A stretch of 64,000 nt of DNA, from contig NZ_CP060295.1 in NCBI RefSeq assembly GCF_014302995.1, positions 4,517,501 to 4,581,500 on the forward strand, in the 5' to 3' direction. Every line of letters begins with the position of its first letter. Within the stretch, counting starts at the first letter, position 1. This DNA comes from Variovorax sp. PAMC26660 (lineage in GTDB: Bacteria; Pseudomonadota; Gammaproteobacteria; Burkholderiales; Burkholderiaceae_C). The notes below the pieces were generated by a model, which was not told the DNA's origin, did no database searches, and saw only the letters and a list, made by a program, of their open reading frames with translations. A program made the position numbers and the translations under genes. Positions 28,201 to 35,096 of this stretch are shown here, piece by piece.

Positions 28201-30747
28201 ACGATGGAAACACGCAACGGCGGCGCGATGACGGTGGACGCGGGCGGTGCCATTCGCGGCGGCCAGTACTACGTGGGACGCGGAACGGCAGAGATCACCG
28301 CCGGCGAGACCACCTCGGGCTTCGACCTGACCATCAGCAAACCCGACAAGAAGACGCAGGTGCTGCCGATCGCGCCCGTGCTCGCGCTGGGCGACGCCAC
28401 GCTGAGCCTGCGCACCGCGGGCGACTTGCGGCTGCAGGCGGTGATCGACCCGCTGCTGGTGCGCTACGGCGACGGCTACGACGCCCTGACCGGCCACGTG
28501 GTGGACTACGGCGCCTACATGAGCGGCTACACAGACCGCACCTCGCTTCGCCTGGCATCGACGGGCGGCAACATCACGCTGGTCAACCAGGCGGCGTTCG
28601 CCTTCCGCGACCTGGCGCTGGCCAGAGCCAGCACCGACCTGGACGGGCTGGTCGGGCGGGGCGGCAATCGCTACCCGGCGCTGACCCGCGCCACCGCCAT
28701 GAACGGCTCGCTGGAGATCCAGGGGCCGATGTACGTGATGCCGGGAACCACCAACGATGTGCGGCTGATGGCGCAGCAGGATGTGCGCTTCAGCAACCCC
28801 AACTGGCGGACTGCCATGGATTTCGGTCAGTCGTACGAGTTCAACAGCCTCTACAAGAGCGAGCCGTTTGCCGAAGTCATCATGGCCCGCGCGACGCCGG
28901 CGATGATGCCTTCGCCGTACGTGCCGCTCGGCGGCCTGTTCACCGTCAATCTGGACGCCTTGCTGCGCAACGAGATGGGGGACCCCGACATTGCCACCAA
29001 CCAGCGCGAGTACTACCGGGGCTTGGGCAACCTGCGGACGATGGCGCTGGCCGACGACCGCGAGCCCAGTCGTATCTATGCGGCGCGCGGCTCCATCATC
29101 GGCGCCGACGTCATGGCGAGCGAGCAGACCTGGCTGCGCGCGGGCAAGGACATCCGCAACATGCGCATCGATGCGCGCAACCTGCGGCCGAGCGACGTGA
29201 CGCTGCTCGAAGCGGGCAACGACATCCTGGCGGTGGCACCGGTGCGCAGCCCGTACGGCCCGGGCGTCCTCGACACCGGTGCCATGTCCGTGCAGGGCCC
29301 GGGCACGCTGCTGCTGTCCGCGGGGCGCGATGTGTATGCAGACAACCTGCAGGTGCGCACGCTGGGCAACCAGGGTTACGACACCGCCAATCGCCCGATC
29401 GACGAAACCCGCATCAAGGGCCTGCCGGACCAGGGCGCCACGATCACGGTGATGGCGGGCATGAACCGCCCCGCTGCCTACGACGCTTTCGTGGCCGCCT
29501 ACCTCGACCCCGCGAAGGTGGCTGCCATGCCCGACTACCTCAAGACGCGCGGAGCCGACGGCACCGTGCTGCCGGTCTACCTCACCGACCTCACGCAAAC
29601 GCGCGCTGGCGGGCAGGTGAAGACGGTGCGTCGCGGTCTGGTGTCGTACATGAAGGACATGACCGGCGAGACGCTGGCGCCCATGGAGGCGTGGTCACGC
29701 TTTCAGGCGCTGCCCGCGTTGGCGCAGCAGCAATTCATTCGCCAGATCTATCTGATCGAGTTGCGCGATGCGGGCCGCGACCAGAACGAGCCCGGCAGCA
29801 ACGACCTGCCGCGCAACGGCGGGGTCAACCGCGGCTACGCGGCGGTCGAGACGCTGTTCCCCGGTGATGCATGGAAGGGCGACGTGGCCGCCAACACGCT
29901 GATGTTGCGCACCATGGCCGGCGGCGACATCGACGTGCTCACGCCAGGCGGTGGACTGCAGGTGGCGGCGTTGGGCGCCACCGTGCCCGACGGCTATGGC
30001 CTGGTCACGCTCGGCTCGGGTCACATCGGCATCTTCACCAGGGACGATGTGACGGTGAACCGCTCGCGCATCCTGTCCTTCGTGCCCGAAGCCACCACGC
30101 GTGGCAGCGACCAGATCATCTGGTCGAGCAAGGGCGACATCGATGCGGGCAAGGGCTCGAAGACCGTGCGCGTGCCTTCGGCGCCCGAGGTGCTGACCGA
30201 TCCGGACGGCGTGACCGTGGTGCGCGAGAAGTCGGACATGAGCGGCAGCGGCATCGGCACGGTGGGCGATGGCGACGTCGATCTGGTGGCGCCGCGGGGC
30301 ATCATCAATGCCGGCGACGCGGGCGTGCGGGTGGCGGGCAACCTGAACCTCATCGCGACCCAGGTGCTCAACGCCGACAACATCCAGGTGAAGGGCGAAT
30401 CGAAGGGCATTCCGGTGGCTGCGGCAGTGAACATCGGCGCGCTGACCACCGCCAGTGCCGCGGCCTCGCAGGCGGCCATGGCCGCGCAGGAGGCGGTGCA
30501 ACGCGAGCGCAGCGCAGCACGCCAGGCGATGCCGTCGGTCTTCACCGTGCGGGTGCTCGGCTTCGGATCGGAGCCCTTGCCCGCCGAACACAAGGGCGGT
30601 AGCGAGAGCCTGCCGCCTGCGGGTGGCCTGCAGCGCAGCGTGCGCTACGACCCCGACAGCGCCTTTCAGGTGCTGGGGCAGGGCACCTTGACGCCGGCTC
30701 AGCGCGCGCGGCTGACGGAGACGGAGCAGCGTCGCTTGCCGAGGTAA
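19297..30747 (+). CDS. Giant filamentous hemagglutinin-type adhesin (TpsA-like, DUF3739)
   Basis: About 3816 residues. A long basic N-terminal region ends in a signal peptide (LARALAVMLAAGGAMDGAQA, cleavage near residue 54). A TPS secretion domain follows with ILNWESFNVGKNTTVQFDQK and VYLVNRNGIVFTGSSQVNTR (near residue 243), the equivalent of the NPNGI motif. The body is beta-helix-like with many Gly/Ala-rich AGGS, DVSGG and GGDI repeats. The C-terminal part resembles DUF3739 (GLVTLGSGHIGIFTRDDVTV). An EF-hand-like loop lies at 25552-25587. No CdiA-type toxin tip is evident. The size and position resemble Pseudomonas PdtA, controlled by the Vre system. A TpsB pore gene would be needed for export and none is in the window. 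The ATG at 19297 was chosen over an upstream start that lacks family support. Confidence 0.92.
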   Translation: MSTLHPAPMKPASTSRARAAHASRHDVDRWRLKPLARALAVMLAAGGAMDGAQAQQALGAAWFANKNVMQNTALATGRLPNGMPASSLTNPMAQQQRDSAQLQRSIDNLNLAARGIAAQQAAQEAARLAALGGASGIPDGLAEGGLKVDTQSLTAGWLNARAPVQTAAGGRTVVGIEQTAEKAILNWESFNVGKNTTVQFDQKGGAKPDGSNGWIALNRINDPSGRPSQIAGQIKADGSVYLVNRNGIVFTGSSQVNTRTLVASSLALSDKQFNLGINKPQVYKDASGQADDFAIPQFGDFAARAPGLYGFEAGSGGAPDKLGGVDRFVPGAAPGAVQVQAGAQLRTTPGGKLMLFAPKVSNAGALFAPDGQVILAAGENIYLNAAKGNDTNGVRGLDVAASAVPGWAFAWTHLENALRDGTDPYTPAYTEALAKIVLPEMTARAAAVGYDVTNSGIVLSERGNVTLQARDIHQDGVVASTTALGNRNGSILLRAWGQGTHAYQNSDTHDVLLSWQAGTLTLGKGSVTQVLPDVTDTSEIETTALATRYRPGWIGLYGQLIEARPGAGVLVPSGSINIESAVNPLSTQLPYFKPDSLRDGSRIYLDRGAYLSVAGLQGRIVPMSRNFVEAELRINELRDSPLLIESWVRGKKVIVDRRVSGVFEGGPMAGVEWVKNATGGYIPGAWAGTPLGDVTGWVGVGKTDLKELSADAGSIKLRAGGSVITREGSLIDVSGGSVRYLDGMNTVTKLMGADGRVYTMDRAMPDGEYTGLAGRYTNAHARWGVSNTWRSPVIGRDAVEAGYIEGRKAGTVQIFAGDAMVLEGDYAGGVVVGERQRKQPSKNVGGQLQLGGGSTEDRPWSPNRVVISHEPHRLAAEFHAGSVLDRNYEAQPEPGAPSNATGKVTFLSDDVLSRSGMGKLVFNLAGNFGFVLESGAVVELSPGASFVAGGGDGSANPMQIDGTLRAAGGNISLSAINGTLRMGATGRLDASGQWINAWRDGMAPARWAMDGGTINLGVGKLLAEPGAVLDVSGGGRVDINKKNLPSLRVGDAGSLTLSGLTAATDLSGFDIRAHAAGSAGRLVLETRSPVQIGGEAATPEVLVLPATLYGDRGFGDVSVVASATADGRITVPKGVTVAPSVSSIDLRTFAYQDIATGDSLAARAPVGTLRLEERLKRAPAAIRLNVTAGSIDIGAGATLRTDVGGTLAMTAAGGSLTVNGALDAPAGRIDLAAKEITLASGASLTARGVAAIYPEAMGNRVGQVLRGGDVVLGNGVSGATLSLDPGALIDVSGTSGEVDELTYKRFSGPSFHAVTRDSDGGSIRIFGAGKVGADMRGHAGGATAAGGALTIVDVGGADGAPVKLPSRTYFWRDPVTGKIKSANSYLSIPNLDLYNEYGTTPIKFTQDMRAAILDLTTSIGTGMEVVTDLNAPGSARSIKPWEMDPFIEQPVVELLNRYFYSDAAATKHIVIPDTQMAPTMRIASGSLGRGGFGAVSLKSNTITLGDGVKIDVRGALNLSGTLTNGGNRGSAQLSASRLTLDAVSPYTAKPWSDPASLGGALTLSAGLLEVRREALGGAAGARIAGFGTTVMAADEIRFGGALPEQITANSSLRVGLDVDGQLVLKAGQVYPATATTAAVRAGQSITVERLRDAGSVPLSAGGTLRLEAPVIEQNGVLRAPHGAIELNATDRLALGAGSITSVSGKGVVVPYGILTNDEHWHDPTQPLNSLTPFVGSLTAPPEKRITMKSPNVDLAKGAVVDIAGGGDLYAWEFVPGPGGSHDVLTTRGMYAVLPGHSSAAPSSAMPAGERVWLAGGGGLAAGWYTLLPARYAMLPGAFAVQATGTAWAGPAAGGVSTRDGSIVMQGKAGNAYSGKQDAVPSAWRVMSDGTLRKYTEYNEAFANDFFSSDAFRLTQYRMTGQDVVTPRLPRDGGWVVFDATRRLTLDGTLRSQADAGGRGGLVDIAGQKIAIVGAGHDGTALQADGYLVIDATSLSNFGAGSLLVGGTRTGDPRGMRVNVTATDIVVRNDEGSELFGPEIVLAATGKVAVDAGSRVSAKGVRSSRTGNLIVTPQVAAVYTDPDGNLDDNNDGVIDAKDAVDDVLITPARDWGALIRVATGDAVKALRQNVDITQGGLVRIGEGAVLRGDASLLIDATRTTELAGSARISGTDLSVSSGRIGFGGGTEGMVLDSTGLAQLAQSTRLTLRSYSSFDFYRSMDMGAAGLASLTFDGAAFTGRGAGDIAIRGDAITLLNTLGDAGGTSAGAGTGRFTLDASTLVLGAGQKRFTGFGAVALAGREQIVGEGSGGVDAGVSALTLRTPLLTGRGGAAQSVATQGALEVVGDGAARTAVSNQNLQDSLGARLSLSGGSVLLGTRAVALGGTVDISATRGSLVVADGGQIDVGGFAKQFFDVAEYADAGRINLSAVGGDVRLNAGSLLNLAAHPAGGSAGTLSLVAANGGTVVLDGGIAAQAGGSAGTRGKAGSFSLDIATLPDFAGFSRRLNDAGFNRSRQFRIRQGDIVLDGITMVEDFGLTADQGKVDVTGTVDARAAYGGAIRITGGNGVAMQGGAQLLAGATGPLGSGRVTLEAAGGQLDIRGGLIDVSGGDAGAVRLRAPRNADQSDLAVANLRASVTGARSAVLEGVRVYESDTVDAVKAQAIAEAGDFMAHAGAIRARLGTGMAVMPGIEIRSAGDLTLASDWNLWRDFAPAREGSLTLRAGGNLLVNGHLSDGFDAADRTGVLQEGPSWNLRLVAGGDMASANALALKPLAAQASGQGSIVVGTANTAVATEDDPHLDNGAGKLIRTGTGDLEVRAGRDLRLAHKESVIYTAGRKDTSTWSDFSTARPDATYGIAGGNLDIDAQGSIVAQPSGQRFVQWLNRQGNLSADRVFGEYVTDYIYVDGVLTPVVQRAQQSSWWVDYGQFQQGVAAFGGGNVTVRAGGDLGNLVVALTSNMRMRGGRTQAEAMTMETRNGGAMTVDAGGAIRGGQYYVGRGTAEITAGETTSGFDLTISKPDKKTQVLPIAPVLALGDATLSLRTAGDLRLQAVIDPLLVRYGDGYDALTGHVVDYGAYMSGYTDRTSLRLASTGGNITLVNQAAFAFRDLALARASTDLDGLVGRGGNRYPALTRATAMNGSLEIQGPMYVMPGTTNDVRLMAQQDVRFSNPNWRTAMDFGQSYEFNSLYKSEPFAEVIMARATPAMMPSPYVPLGGLFTVNLDALLRNEMGDPDIATNQREYYRGLGNLRTMALADDREPSRIYAARGSIIGADVMASEQTWLRAGKDIRNMRIDARNLRPSDVTLLEAGNDILAVAPVRSPYGPGVLDTGAMSVQGPGTLLLSAGRDVYADNLQVRTLGNQGYDTANRPIDETRIKGLPDQGATITVMAGMNRPAAYDAFVAAYLDPAKVAAMPDYLKTRGADGTVLPVYLTDLTQTRAGGQVKTVRRGLVSYMKDMTGETLAPMEAWSRFQALPALAQQQFIRQIYLIELRDAGRDQNEPGSNDLPRNGGVNRGYAAVETLFPGDAWKGDVAANTLMLRTMAGGDIDVLTPGGGLQVAALGATVPDGYGLVTLGSGHIGIFTRDDVTVNRSRILSFVPEATTRGSDQIIWSSKGDIDAGKGSKTVRVPSAPEVLTDPDGVTVVREKSDMSGSGIGTVGDGDVDLVAPRGIINAGDAGVRVAGNLNLIATQVLNADNIQVKGESKGIPVAAAVNIGALTTASAAASQAAMAAQEAVQRERSAARQAMPSVFTVRVLGFGSEPLPAEHKGGSESLPPAGGLQRSVRYDPDSAFQVLGQGTLTPAQRARLTETEQRRLPR

Positions 30748-30770
30748 GGCCGCGAGGGCTGCGGGCATGA

Positions 30771-30802
30771 AAAAGCCGCCTGACGAGGGCGGCTTTTTTT
30801 TT
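30771..30802. terminator. Bidirectional terminator between adhesin and ComEA-like gene
   Basis: AAAAGCCGCC (30771-30780), a 7-base loop, GGCGGCTTTT (30788-30797) and more T. The A-run on the left and T-run on the right allow it to end both the adhesin transcript (+) and the ComEA-like transcript (-). Confidence 0.85.
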
Positions 30803-30814
30803 ATTCCGTGGCCG

Positions 30815-31138
30815 TTATGGCTTGGCCGGCGCCTTGGCTGGTTTGGCTGGCGCGGCCGCCGCGGCGGTTGCGCCGCCGAAGCCCTGGCCATTGACCGTCA
30901 GGCCTTCGGCCGACAGCTTGGCCGCCTTCTTCTCCTTCACGCCCTTGATGCGCTGCATGAAGTCGGGCCAGTCCTTGAACTCGCTTTCCTTGCGCGCGTC
31001 GAGGATGCGCTTGGACATCGCCGGGCCGACGCCCTTGATGCCGTCGAGGTCGGCGGCGGTGCCCTTGTTGACATCGACCGCGGCGAACGAAACGACCGCG
31101 AACAGCAGGGCCGTGGCGGCCAGGATTTTCTTGAACAT
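30815..31138 (-). CDS. Helix-hairpin-helix protein, ComEA-like
   Basis: 107 residues. A signal peptide (MFKKILAATALLFAVVSFA) is followed by a ComEA-type double helix-hairpin-helix domain: VDVNKGTAADLDGIKGVGPA and WPDFMQRIKGVKEKKAAKLS. The C-terminal tail is low-complexity Ala/Pro/Lys. Such proteins bind double-stranded DNA in the periplasm during natural uptake, but short secreted versions like this are common in Burkholderiales without proof of competence. Monocistronic, with a terminator right after it. Confidence 0.88.
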   Translation of the reverse strand: MFKKILAATALLFAVVSFAAVDVNKGTAADLDGIKGVGPAMSKRILDARKESEFKDWPDFMQRIKGVKEKKAAKLSAEGLTVNGQGFGGATAAAAAPAKPAKAPAKP

Positions 31139-31266
31139 TGATTGAACTCCCTCATTGTTGATATAGCCGACAGAAGCATCGGCTCGGGCTCAACGGACTC
31201 GGGAAGCGGGGCGTTGACGCCTGGAAAGCGTGCCAGTCCCCGCGTGACTATTGTTCAGAATCGTGG

Positions 31267-32436
31267 TCAGAGTTCTTCGACGCGGCGGGGCGGATAGCTG
31301 TCCCAGGCCTGGCAGCCGGGGCAGTGCCAGAAGTACTGGTGCGCCTCGAAACCGCAGGCCGCGCAGCGGTAGCGCATCAGCGGGCGGGTGGCCTGGTCGA
31401 GCGCGCGCTGCACCTGCGGATGGAACTGCTCATGCTCGAAGCGCTCGCCCGCCAGCCAGCGCGATGCAGCGACCAGCGACGGTTGCTGCGCGAGGTGGGC
31501 GATGTAGCCGTCGCGCGGGGTCGGCGCCTGGTCTTGTTCGGTGGCGGTCGGCGTGCCGCCGAGCGCGATCACCGCTTCCAGCACGTCGATCGATGGCGAT
31601 TCGACATAGCGCCGCTGCAGCAGCGCGAGCGCTTCGCCTTCGCGGTGGGCCGCCACGGCGGCTTGCTGCAGCGCGGCGGCATACAGCGGCAGCGCGAGCG
31701 GTGCGGTGTCGCTCAGGGCGACGAGGGTGTCGAAGGCCGCGGCTGCTTCGCCATTGCGCAACTGAAGCGTGGCCGTGTCGATGGCCGGGCGCGGCGCCTG
31801 TGGTGCCAGTTCGGCAGCCTGTGCGAGCAGCTTTGCCGCGCCGGACATGTCACCCGCCGCCGACCGCTCGGTGGCCTGTTCGCACAGATGATGGGCGCGG
31901 CGCGTGCTGTAGCTGGCCTGATCGGACTCGTCCAGCTTTTGCGCCACGGCGGCGGCCTGGGTCCATTCGCGCGAGCGTTCGTAGATGGCCAGCAGAGAGA
32001 GTCGGGCCTCGTTCTCGTAGCGCGTGCCTTCGAGCTTTTGCAGCGCGGCTTCGGCACGGTCGAGCAGGCCGGCGCGAAGGAAGTCCTGCGCCAGTGCGTG
32101 CTGGGCGCGTTCGCGGTCGCTGCGGCTCAGGTCGCCACGGCCCAGCAGGTGTTCGTGCACGCGCACGGCACGTTGGTATTCGCCGCGGCGGCGGAACAGG
32201 TTGCCGAGCGCGAAGTGCAGCTCCTGCGTGTCGGGGTCGTTCTGCACGGCCTCGATGAAGGCGTCGATGGCCTGGTCCTGCTGCTCGTTGAGCAGGAAGT
32301 TGAGGCCGCGAAAGTAAGCCTTCGGGGCTTGCCTGTTTTCGAGCTTGAGCTGGCGGATGTCGAAGCGCGATGCGAGCCAGCCGAGCACGAAGGCGACGGG
32401 CAGGCCGATCAGCAGCCAGCTGGGATCAAAGTCCAT
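31267..32436 (-). CDS. lapB: Lipopolysaccharide assembly protein LapB (YciM)
   Basis: 389 residues, the same length as E. coli LapB. The N-terminal membrane anchor (LLIGLPVAFVLGWLASRF) is followed by TPR repeats (FALGNLFRRRGEYQRAVRVH and others). A C-terminal rubredoxin-like zinc site CAACGF...HCPGCQAW holds two CxxC pairs. LapB helps FtsH degrade LpxC and so limits LPS synthesis. It overlaps the end of lapA by 11 bases, as in many proteobacteria. Confidence 0.94.
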   Translation of the reverse strand: MDFDPSWLLIGLPVAFVLGWLASRFDIRQLKLENRQAPKAYFRGLNFLLNEQQDQAIDAFIEAVQNDPDTQELHFALGNLFRRRGEYQRAVRVHEHLLGRGDLSRSDRERAQHALAQDFLRAGLLDRAEAALQKLEGTRYENEARLSLLAIYERSREWTQAAAVAQKLDESDQASYSTRRAHHLCEQATERSAAGDMSGAAKLLAQAAELAPQAPRPAIDTATLQLRNGEAAAAFDTLVALSDTAPLALPLYAAALQQAAVAAHREGEALALLQRRYVESPSIDVLEAVIALGGTPTATEQDQAPTPRDGYIAHLAQQPSLVAASRWLAGERFEHEQFHPQVQRALDQATRPLMRYRCAACGFEAHQYFWHCPGCQAWDSYPPRRVEEL

Positions 32437-32761
32437 GTTGACGTACGGCGGGAAGGTCGGTGGCGGAGATGGACGGCACTGCCGCAGAAGCGGATGCGGC
32501 CGTCGGTGCCGCGGTGGTCAGGGCTTCGGATGCGGAAGGCAACTGCGCCGCTGCGGCGCGGTGCTTCCACCAGCCCGGCAGCATGCCGAGCGCGCCCACC
32601 ACGAGCCCGCCGGCGAATGCCGCGAGCACGACGAGCACAAGGGGTGCGCGCCAGTGGGTGCCGAAGAAAAAATAGACGGTCGCGTCGTGCTGGTTGTTCA
32701 GCGCGAAAGCGAAGAGCGTAAAAAAAATGGCTGCCTTGAGCAGCCACAGGAGGTATTTCAT
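32426..32761 (-). CDS. lapA: LapA family inner-membrane protein
   Basis: 111 residues. Two transmembrane helices (LLWLLKAAIFFTLFAFALNN and APLVLVVLAAFAGGLVVGAL) are followed by a Ser/Ala-rich tail. The LapA/DUF1049 pattern NNQHDATVYFFFG is visible. The start MKYLLWLL at 32761 is preferred over a much longer upstream reading because that would run over the ihfB end without family similarity. Role: partner of LapB in LPS assembly control. Confidence 0.9.
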   Translation of the reverse strand: MKYLLWLLKAAIFFTLFAFALNNQHDATVYFFFGTHWRAPLVLVVLAAFAGGLVVGALGMLPGWWKHRAAAAQLPSASEALTTAAPTAASASAAVPSISATDLPAVRQHGL

Positions 32762-32807
32762 AGCCGTTCCCGTTGCCGGGAGCATTCTACGTTTGTCACC
32801 ATGCCGA

Positions 32808-33134
32808 TCAGGCCTTGCGGCCCTTGGCTTCCTTGCCGGCATCGAGCTCGGCGGTCTTTGCGTCCACGGCCTCGCGCAGGGCCTTGCCCGGCTTGAAGTG
32901 CGGCACCCGCTTCTCTGGAATCTGCACGCTCTCGCCCGAGCGCGGATTGCGGCCGATGCGCGGCGGACGCCGGTTGACCGAGAAGCTGCCGAACCCACGG
33001 ATCTCGATGCGATGCCCGCGCACCAGCGCGTCGCTCATCGCGTCCAGGATGGTCTTGACGGCGTATTCGGCATCGCGATGCGTGAGTTGCGCAAAGCGCG
33101 CTGCGAGTTCTTCGACGAGGTCAGAGCGGGTCAT
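32808..33134 (-). CDS. ihfB: Integration host factor subunit beta
   Basis: 108 residues of the HU/IHF fold. The DNA-bending arm carries [20 protein letters not shown] with the minor-groove-intercalating proline in the RNPRSG context. The N-terminus [14 protein letters not shown] and the [10 protein letters not shown] strand are typical of IhfB. It sits between rpsA and lapA, the position conserved in gamma- and betaproteobacteria. A strong terminator separates it from rpsA. Confidence 0.95.
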   Translation of the reverse strand: MTRSDLVEELAARFAQLTHRDAEYAVKTILDAMSDALVRGHRIEIRGFGSFSVNRRPPRIGRNPRSGESVQIPEKRVPHFKPGKALREAVDAKTAELDAGKEAKGRKA

Positions 33135-33160
33135 AGGCCAGAGCAGAGAAAACGTGGACG

Positions 33161-33200
33161 AAAAAAAAGACAGAGCGGCCCCTGGGGCCAGCTCTGCCTT
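33161..33200 (-). terminator. Rho-independent terminator after rpsA
   Basis: On the minus strand the stem GGCAGAGCTGGCCCC pairs with GGGGCCGCTCTGTC, then a run of T. It lies directly after the rpsA stop and partly or wholly uncouples ihfB from rpsA. Confidence 0.85.
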
Positions 33201-33210
33201 TCGACTCAGC

Positions 33211-34899
33211 TTACTTGTTGTCGCTGTTGTCGAGCTTGGCGCGCAGCAGGGCGCCCAGGCTCGTCGTGCCCGCGTTTTCGCGTGCCGACTGCTGGCTCAG
33301 GTTGGCCATGGCGCCTTGTTCGTCGACCATGTCCTTCTGCTTGATCGACAGCTGGATGTTGCGGGTCTTGCGATCCACATTCACGACGATGGCGGTGACT
33401 TCGTCGCCTTCCTTCAGCACGTTGCGAGCATCTTCCACGCGGTCGCGAGAGATTTCGCTGGCGCGAAGGTAGCCGAGGATGTCTTCGCCGAGGTCGATTT
33501 CAGCGCCGCGGGCGTCCACGGTCTTGACCTTGCCGGTCACGATCTGGCCCTTGTCGTTCACGGTGGTGAACGTGGTGAACGGGTCGCTGTCCAGCTGCTT
33601 GATGCCCAGGCTGATGCGTTCGCGGTCGACGTCGACAGCCAGCACGAGCGCTTCGACTTCCTGGCCCTTCTTGTAGTTGCGAACGGCGGTTTCGCCGGTT
33701 TCGTTCCACGAGAGGTCCGACAGGTGAACCAGGCCGTCGATGCCGGCAGCCAGACCCACGAACACGCCGAAGTCGGTGATCGACTTGATCGGGCCCTTGA
33801 CGCGGTCGCCGCGCTTGGTGTTTTGCGCGAACTCTTGCCACGGGTTGGCCTTGCACTGCTTCATGCCCAGGCTGATGCGGCGCTTGTCTTCGTCGATTTC
33901 CAGAACCATGACTTCGACTTCGTCGCCCAGCGAGACGATCTTGTTCGGAGCGATGTTCTTGTTGGTCCAGTCCATTTCGGAGACGTGCACCAGGCCTTCG
34001 ATGCCGGGTTCGAGTTCGACGAACGCGCCGTAGTCGGCAATGTTCGTGACCTTGCCGAACAGGCGGGTCGATTGCGGGTAGCGGCGCGAAACGCCCATCC
34101 ACGGGTCATCACCCATTTGCTTGAGACCCAGCGAGACACGGTTCTTTTCGGTGTCGAACTTGAGGATCTTGGCGGTGATTTCCTGGCCGGCCTGAACGAC
34201 TTCGCTCGGGTGGCGAACACGGCGCCATGCCATGTCGGTGATGTGCAGCAGGCCGTCGATGCCGCCGAGGTCAACGAACGCACCGTATTCGGTGATGTTC
34301 TTGACGACGCCGCGGACAACAGCGCCTTCCTTCAGGGTTTCCATCAGCTTGGCGCGTTCTTCGCCCATGCTGGCTTCGACCACTGCACGGCGCGACAGCA
34401 CGACGTTGTTGCGCTTGCGGTCGAGCTTGATGACCTTGAATTCGAGGGTCTTGTTTTCGTACGGGGTCAGGTCCTTGATCGGACGCGTGTCGATCAGCGA
34501 ACCCGGCAGGAATGCGCGGATGCCGTTGACCAGGACGGTGAGACCGCCCTTGACCTTGCCGCTGGTGGTGCCGGTGACGAAGTCGCCCGATTCCAGGGCC
34601 TTCTCGAGGGCGAGCCACGAAGCCAGACGCTTGGCGGTGTCGCGCGAGAGGATGGTGTCGCCGTAGCCGTTTTCAACGCTGCCGATGGCAACGGAAACGA
34701 AATCGCCGGCCTGGACTTCGAGTTCGCCCTTGTCGTTCTTGAACTCTTCGATCGGCACATACGCTTCGGACTTCAGACCGGCGTTGACGACGACGTGGTT
34801 GTGCTCGACGCGCACGACTTCGGCCGTGATGACCTCGCCGGTGCGCATTTCGGAACGCTTCAGGGACTCTTCGAATAGGTCGGCAAAAGATTCAGACAT
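33211..34899 (-). CDS. rpsA: 30S ribosomal protein S1
   Basis: 562 residues (E. coli: 557) with six S1 RNA-binding repeats. Repeated segments such as [40 protein letters not shown] and [20 protein letters not shown] are visible. It recruits mRNA to the 30S subunit. Codon use is clearly biased and less GC3-extreme than its neighbours, as expected for a highly expressed gene. About 200 bases separate it from aroA-cmk; that gap may carry its own promoter, but I could not identify one. Confidence 0.98.
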   Translation of the reverse strand: MSESFADLFEESLKRSEMRTGEVITAEVVRVEHNHVVVNAGLKSEAYVPIEEFKNDKGELEVQAGDFVSVAIGSVENGYGDTILSRDTAKRLASWLALEKALESGDFVTGTTSGKVKGGLTVLVNGIRAFLPGSLIDTRPIKDLTPYENKTLEFKVIKLDRKRNNVVLSRRAVVEASMGEERAKLMETLKEGAVVRGVVKNITEYGAFVDLGGIDGLLHITDMAWRRVRHPSEVVQAGQEITAKILKFDTEKNRVSLGLKQMGDDPWMGVSRRYPQSTRLFGKVTNIADYGAFVELEPGIEGLVHVSEMDWTNKNIAPNKIVSLGDEVEVMVLEIDEDKRRISLGMKQCKANPWQEFAQNTKRGDRVKGPIKSITDFGVFVGLAAGIDGLVHLSDLSWNETGETAVRNYKKGQEVEALVLAVDVDRERISLGIKQLDSDPFTTFTTVNDKGQIVTGKVKTVDARGAEIDLGEDILGYLRASEISRDRVEDARNVLKEGDEVTAIVVNVDRKTRNIQLSIKQKDMVDEQGAMANLSQQSARENAGTTSLGALLRAKLDNSDNK

Positions 34900-35096
34900 T
34901 TATGGTTCCTTCCGTCAGGCAGGGTTGGCAGGCGCGAATGCGAAATTGCGTGCGGCTGCTGTTGGGTCTGGAGACGGCGGTTTTGTGGGCTGGTGCCCGG
35001 GTTGGTTGAACAACCAGAAGGCCGGTGCGCTGTCGCGCGAGAAGAGCCTGCTGGAGCGGTATGCGCCAGCCGGAACACCCGGTTGGCGCGAGCCTT

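Noticed and set aside
21013..29598. An open frame of 2861 codons on the minus strand, antisense to the adhesin
   Set aside because: It is the mirror of strong GC3 codon bias in the adhesin, which removes antisense stops. The translation is His/Arg/Gln-rich with no family likeness.
31150..31266. GCGGGG/CCCCGC inverted repeat with an inner ACGC/GCGT stem, possible terminator after lapB
   Set aside because: The loop is long and there is no T-run on either strand.
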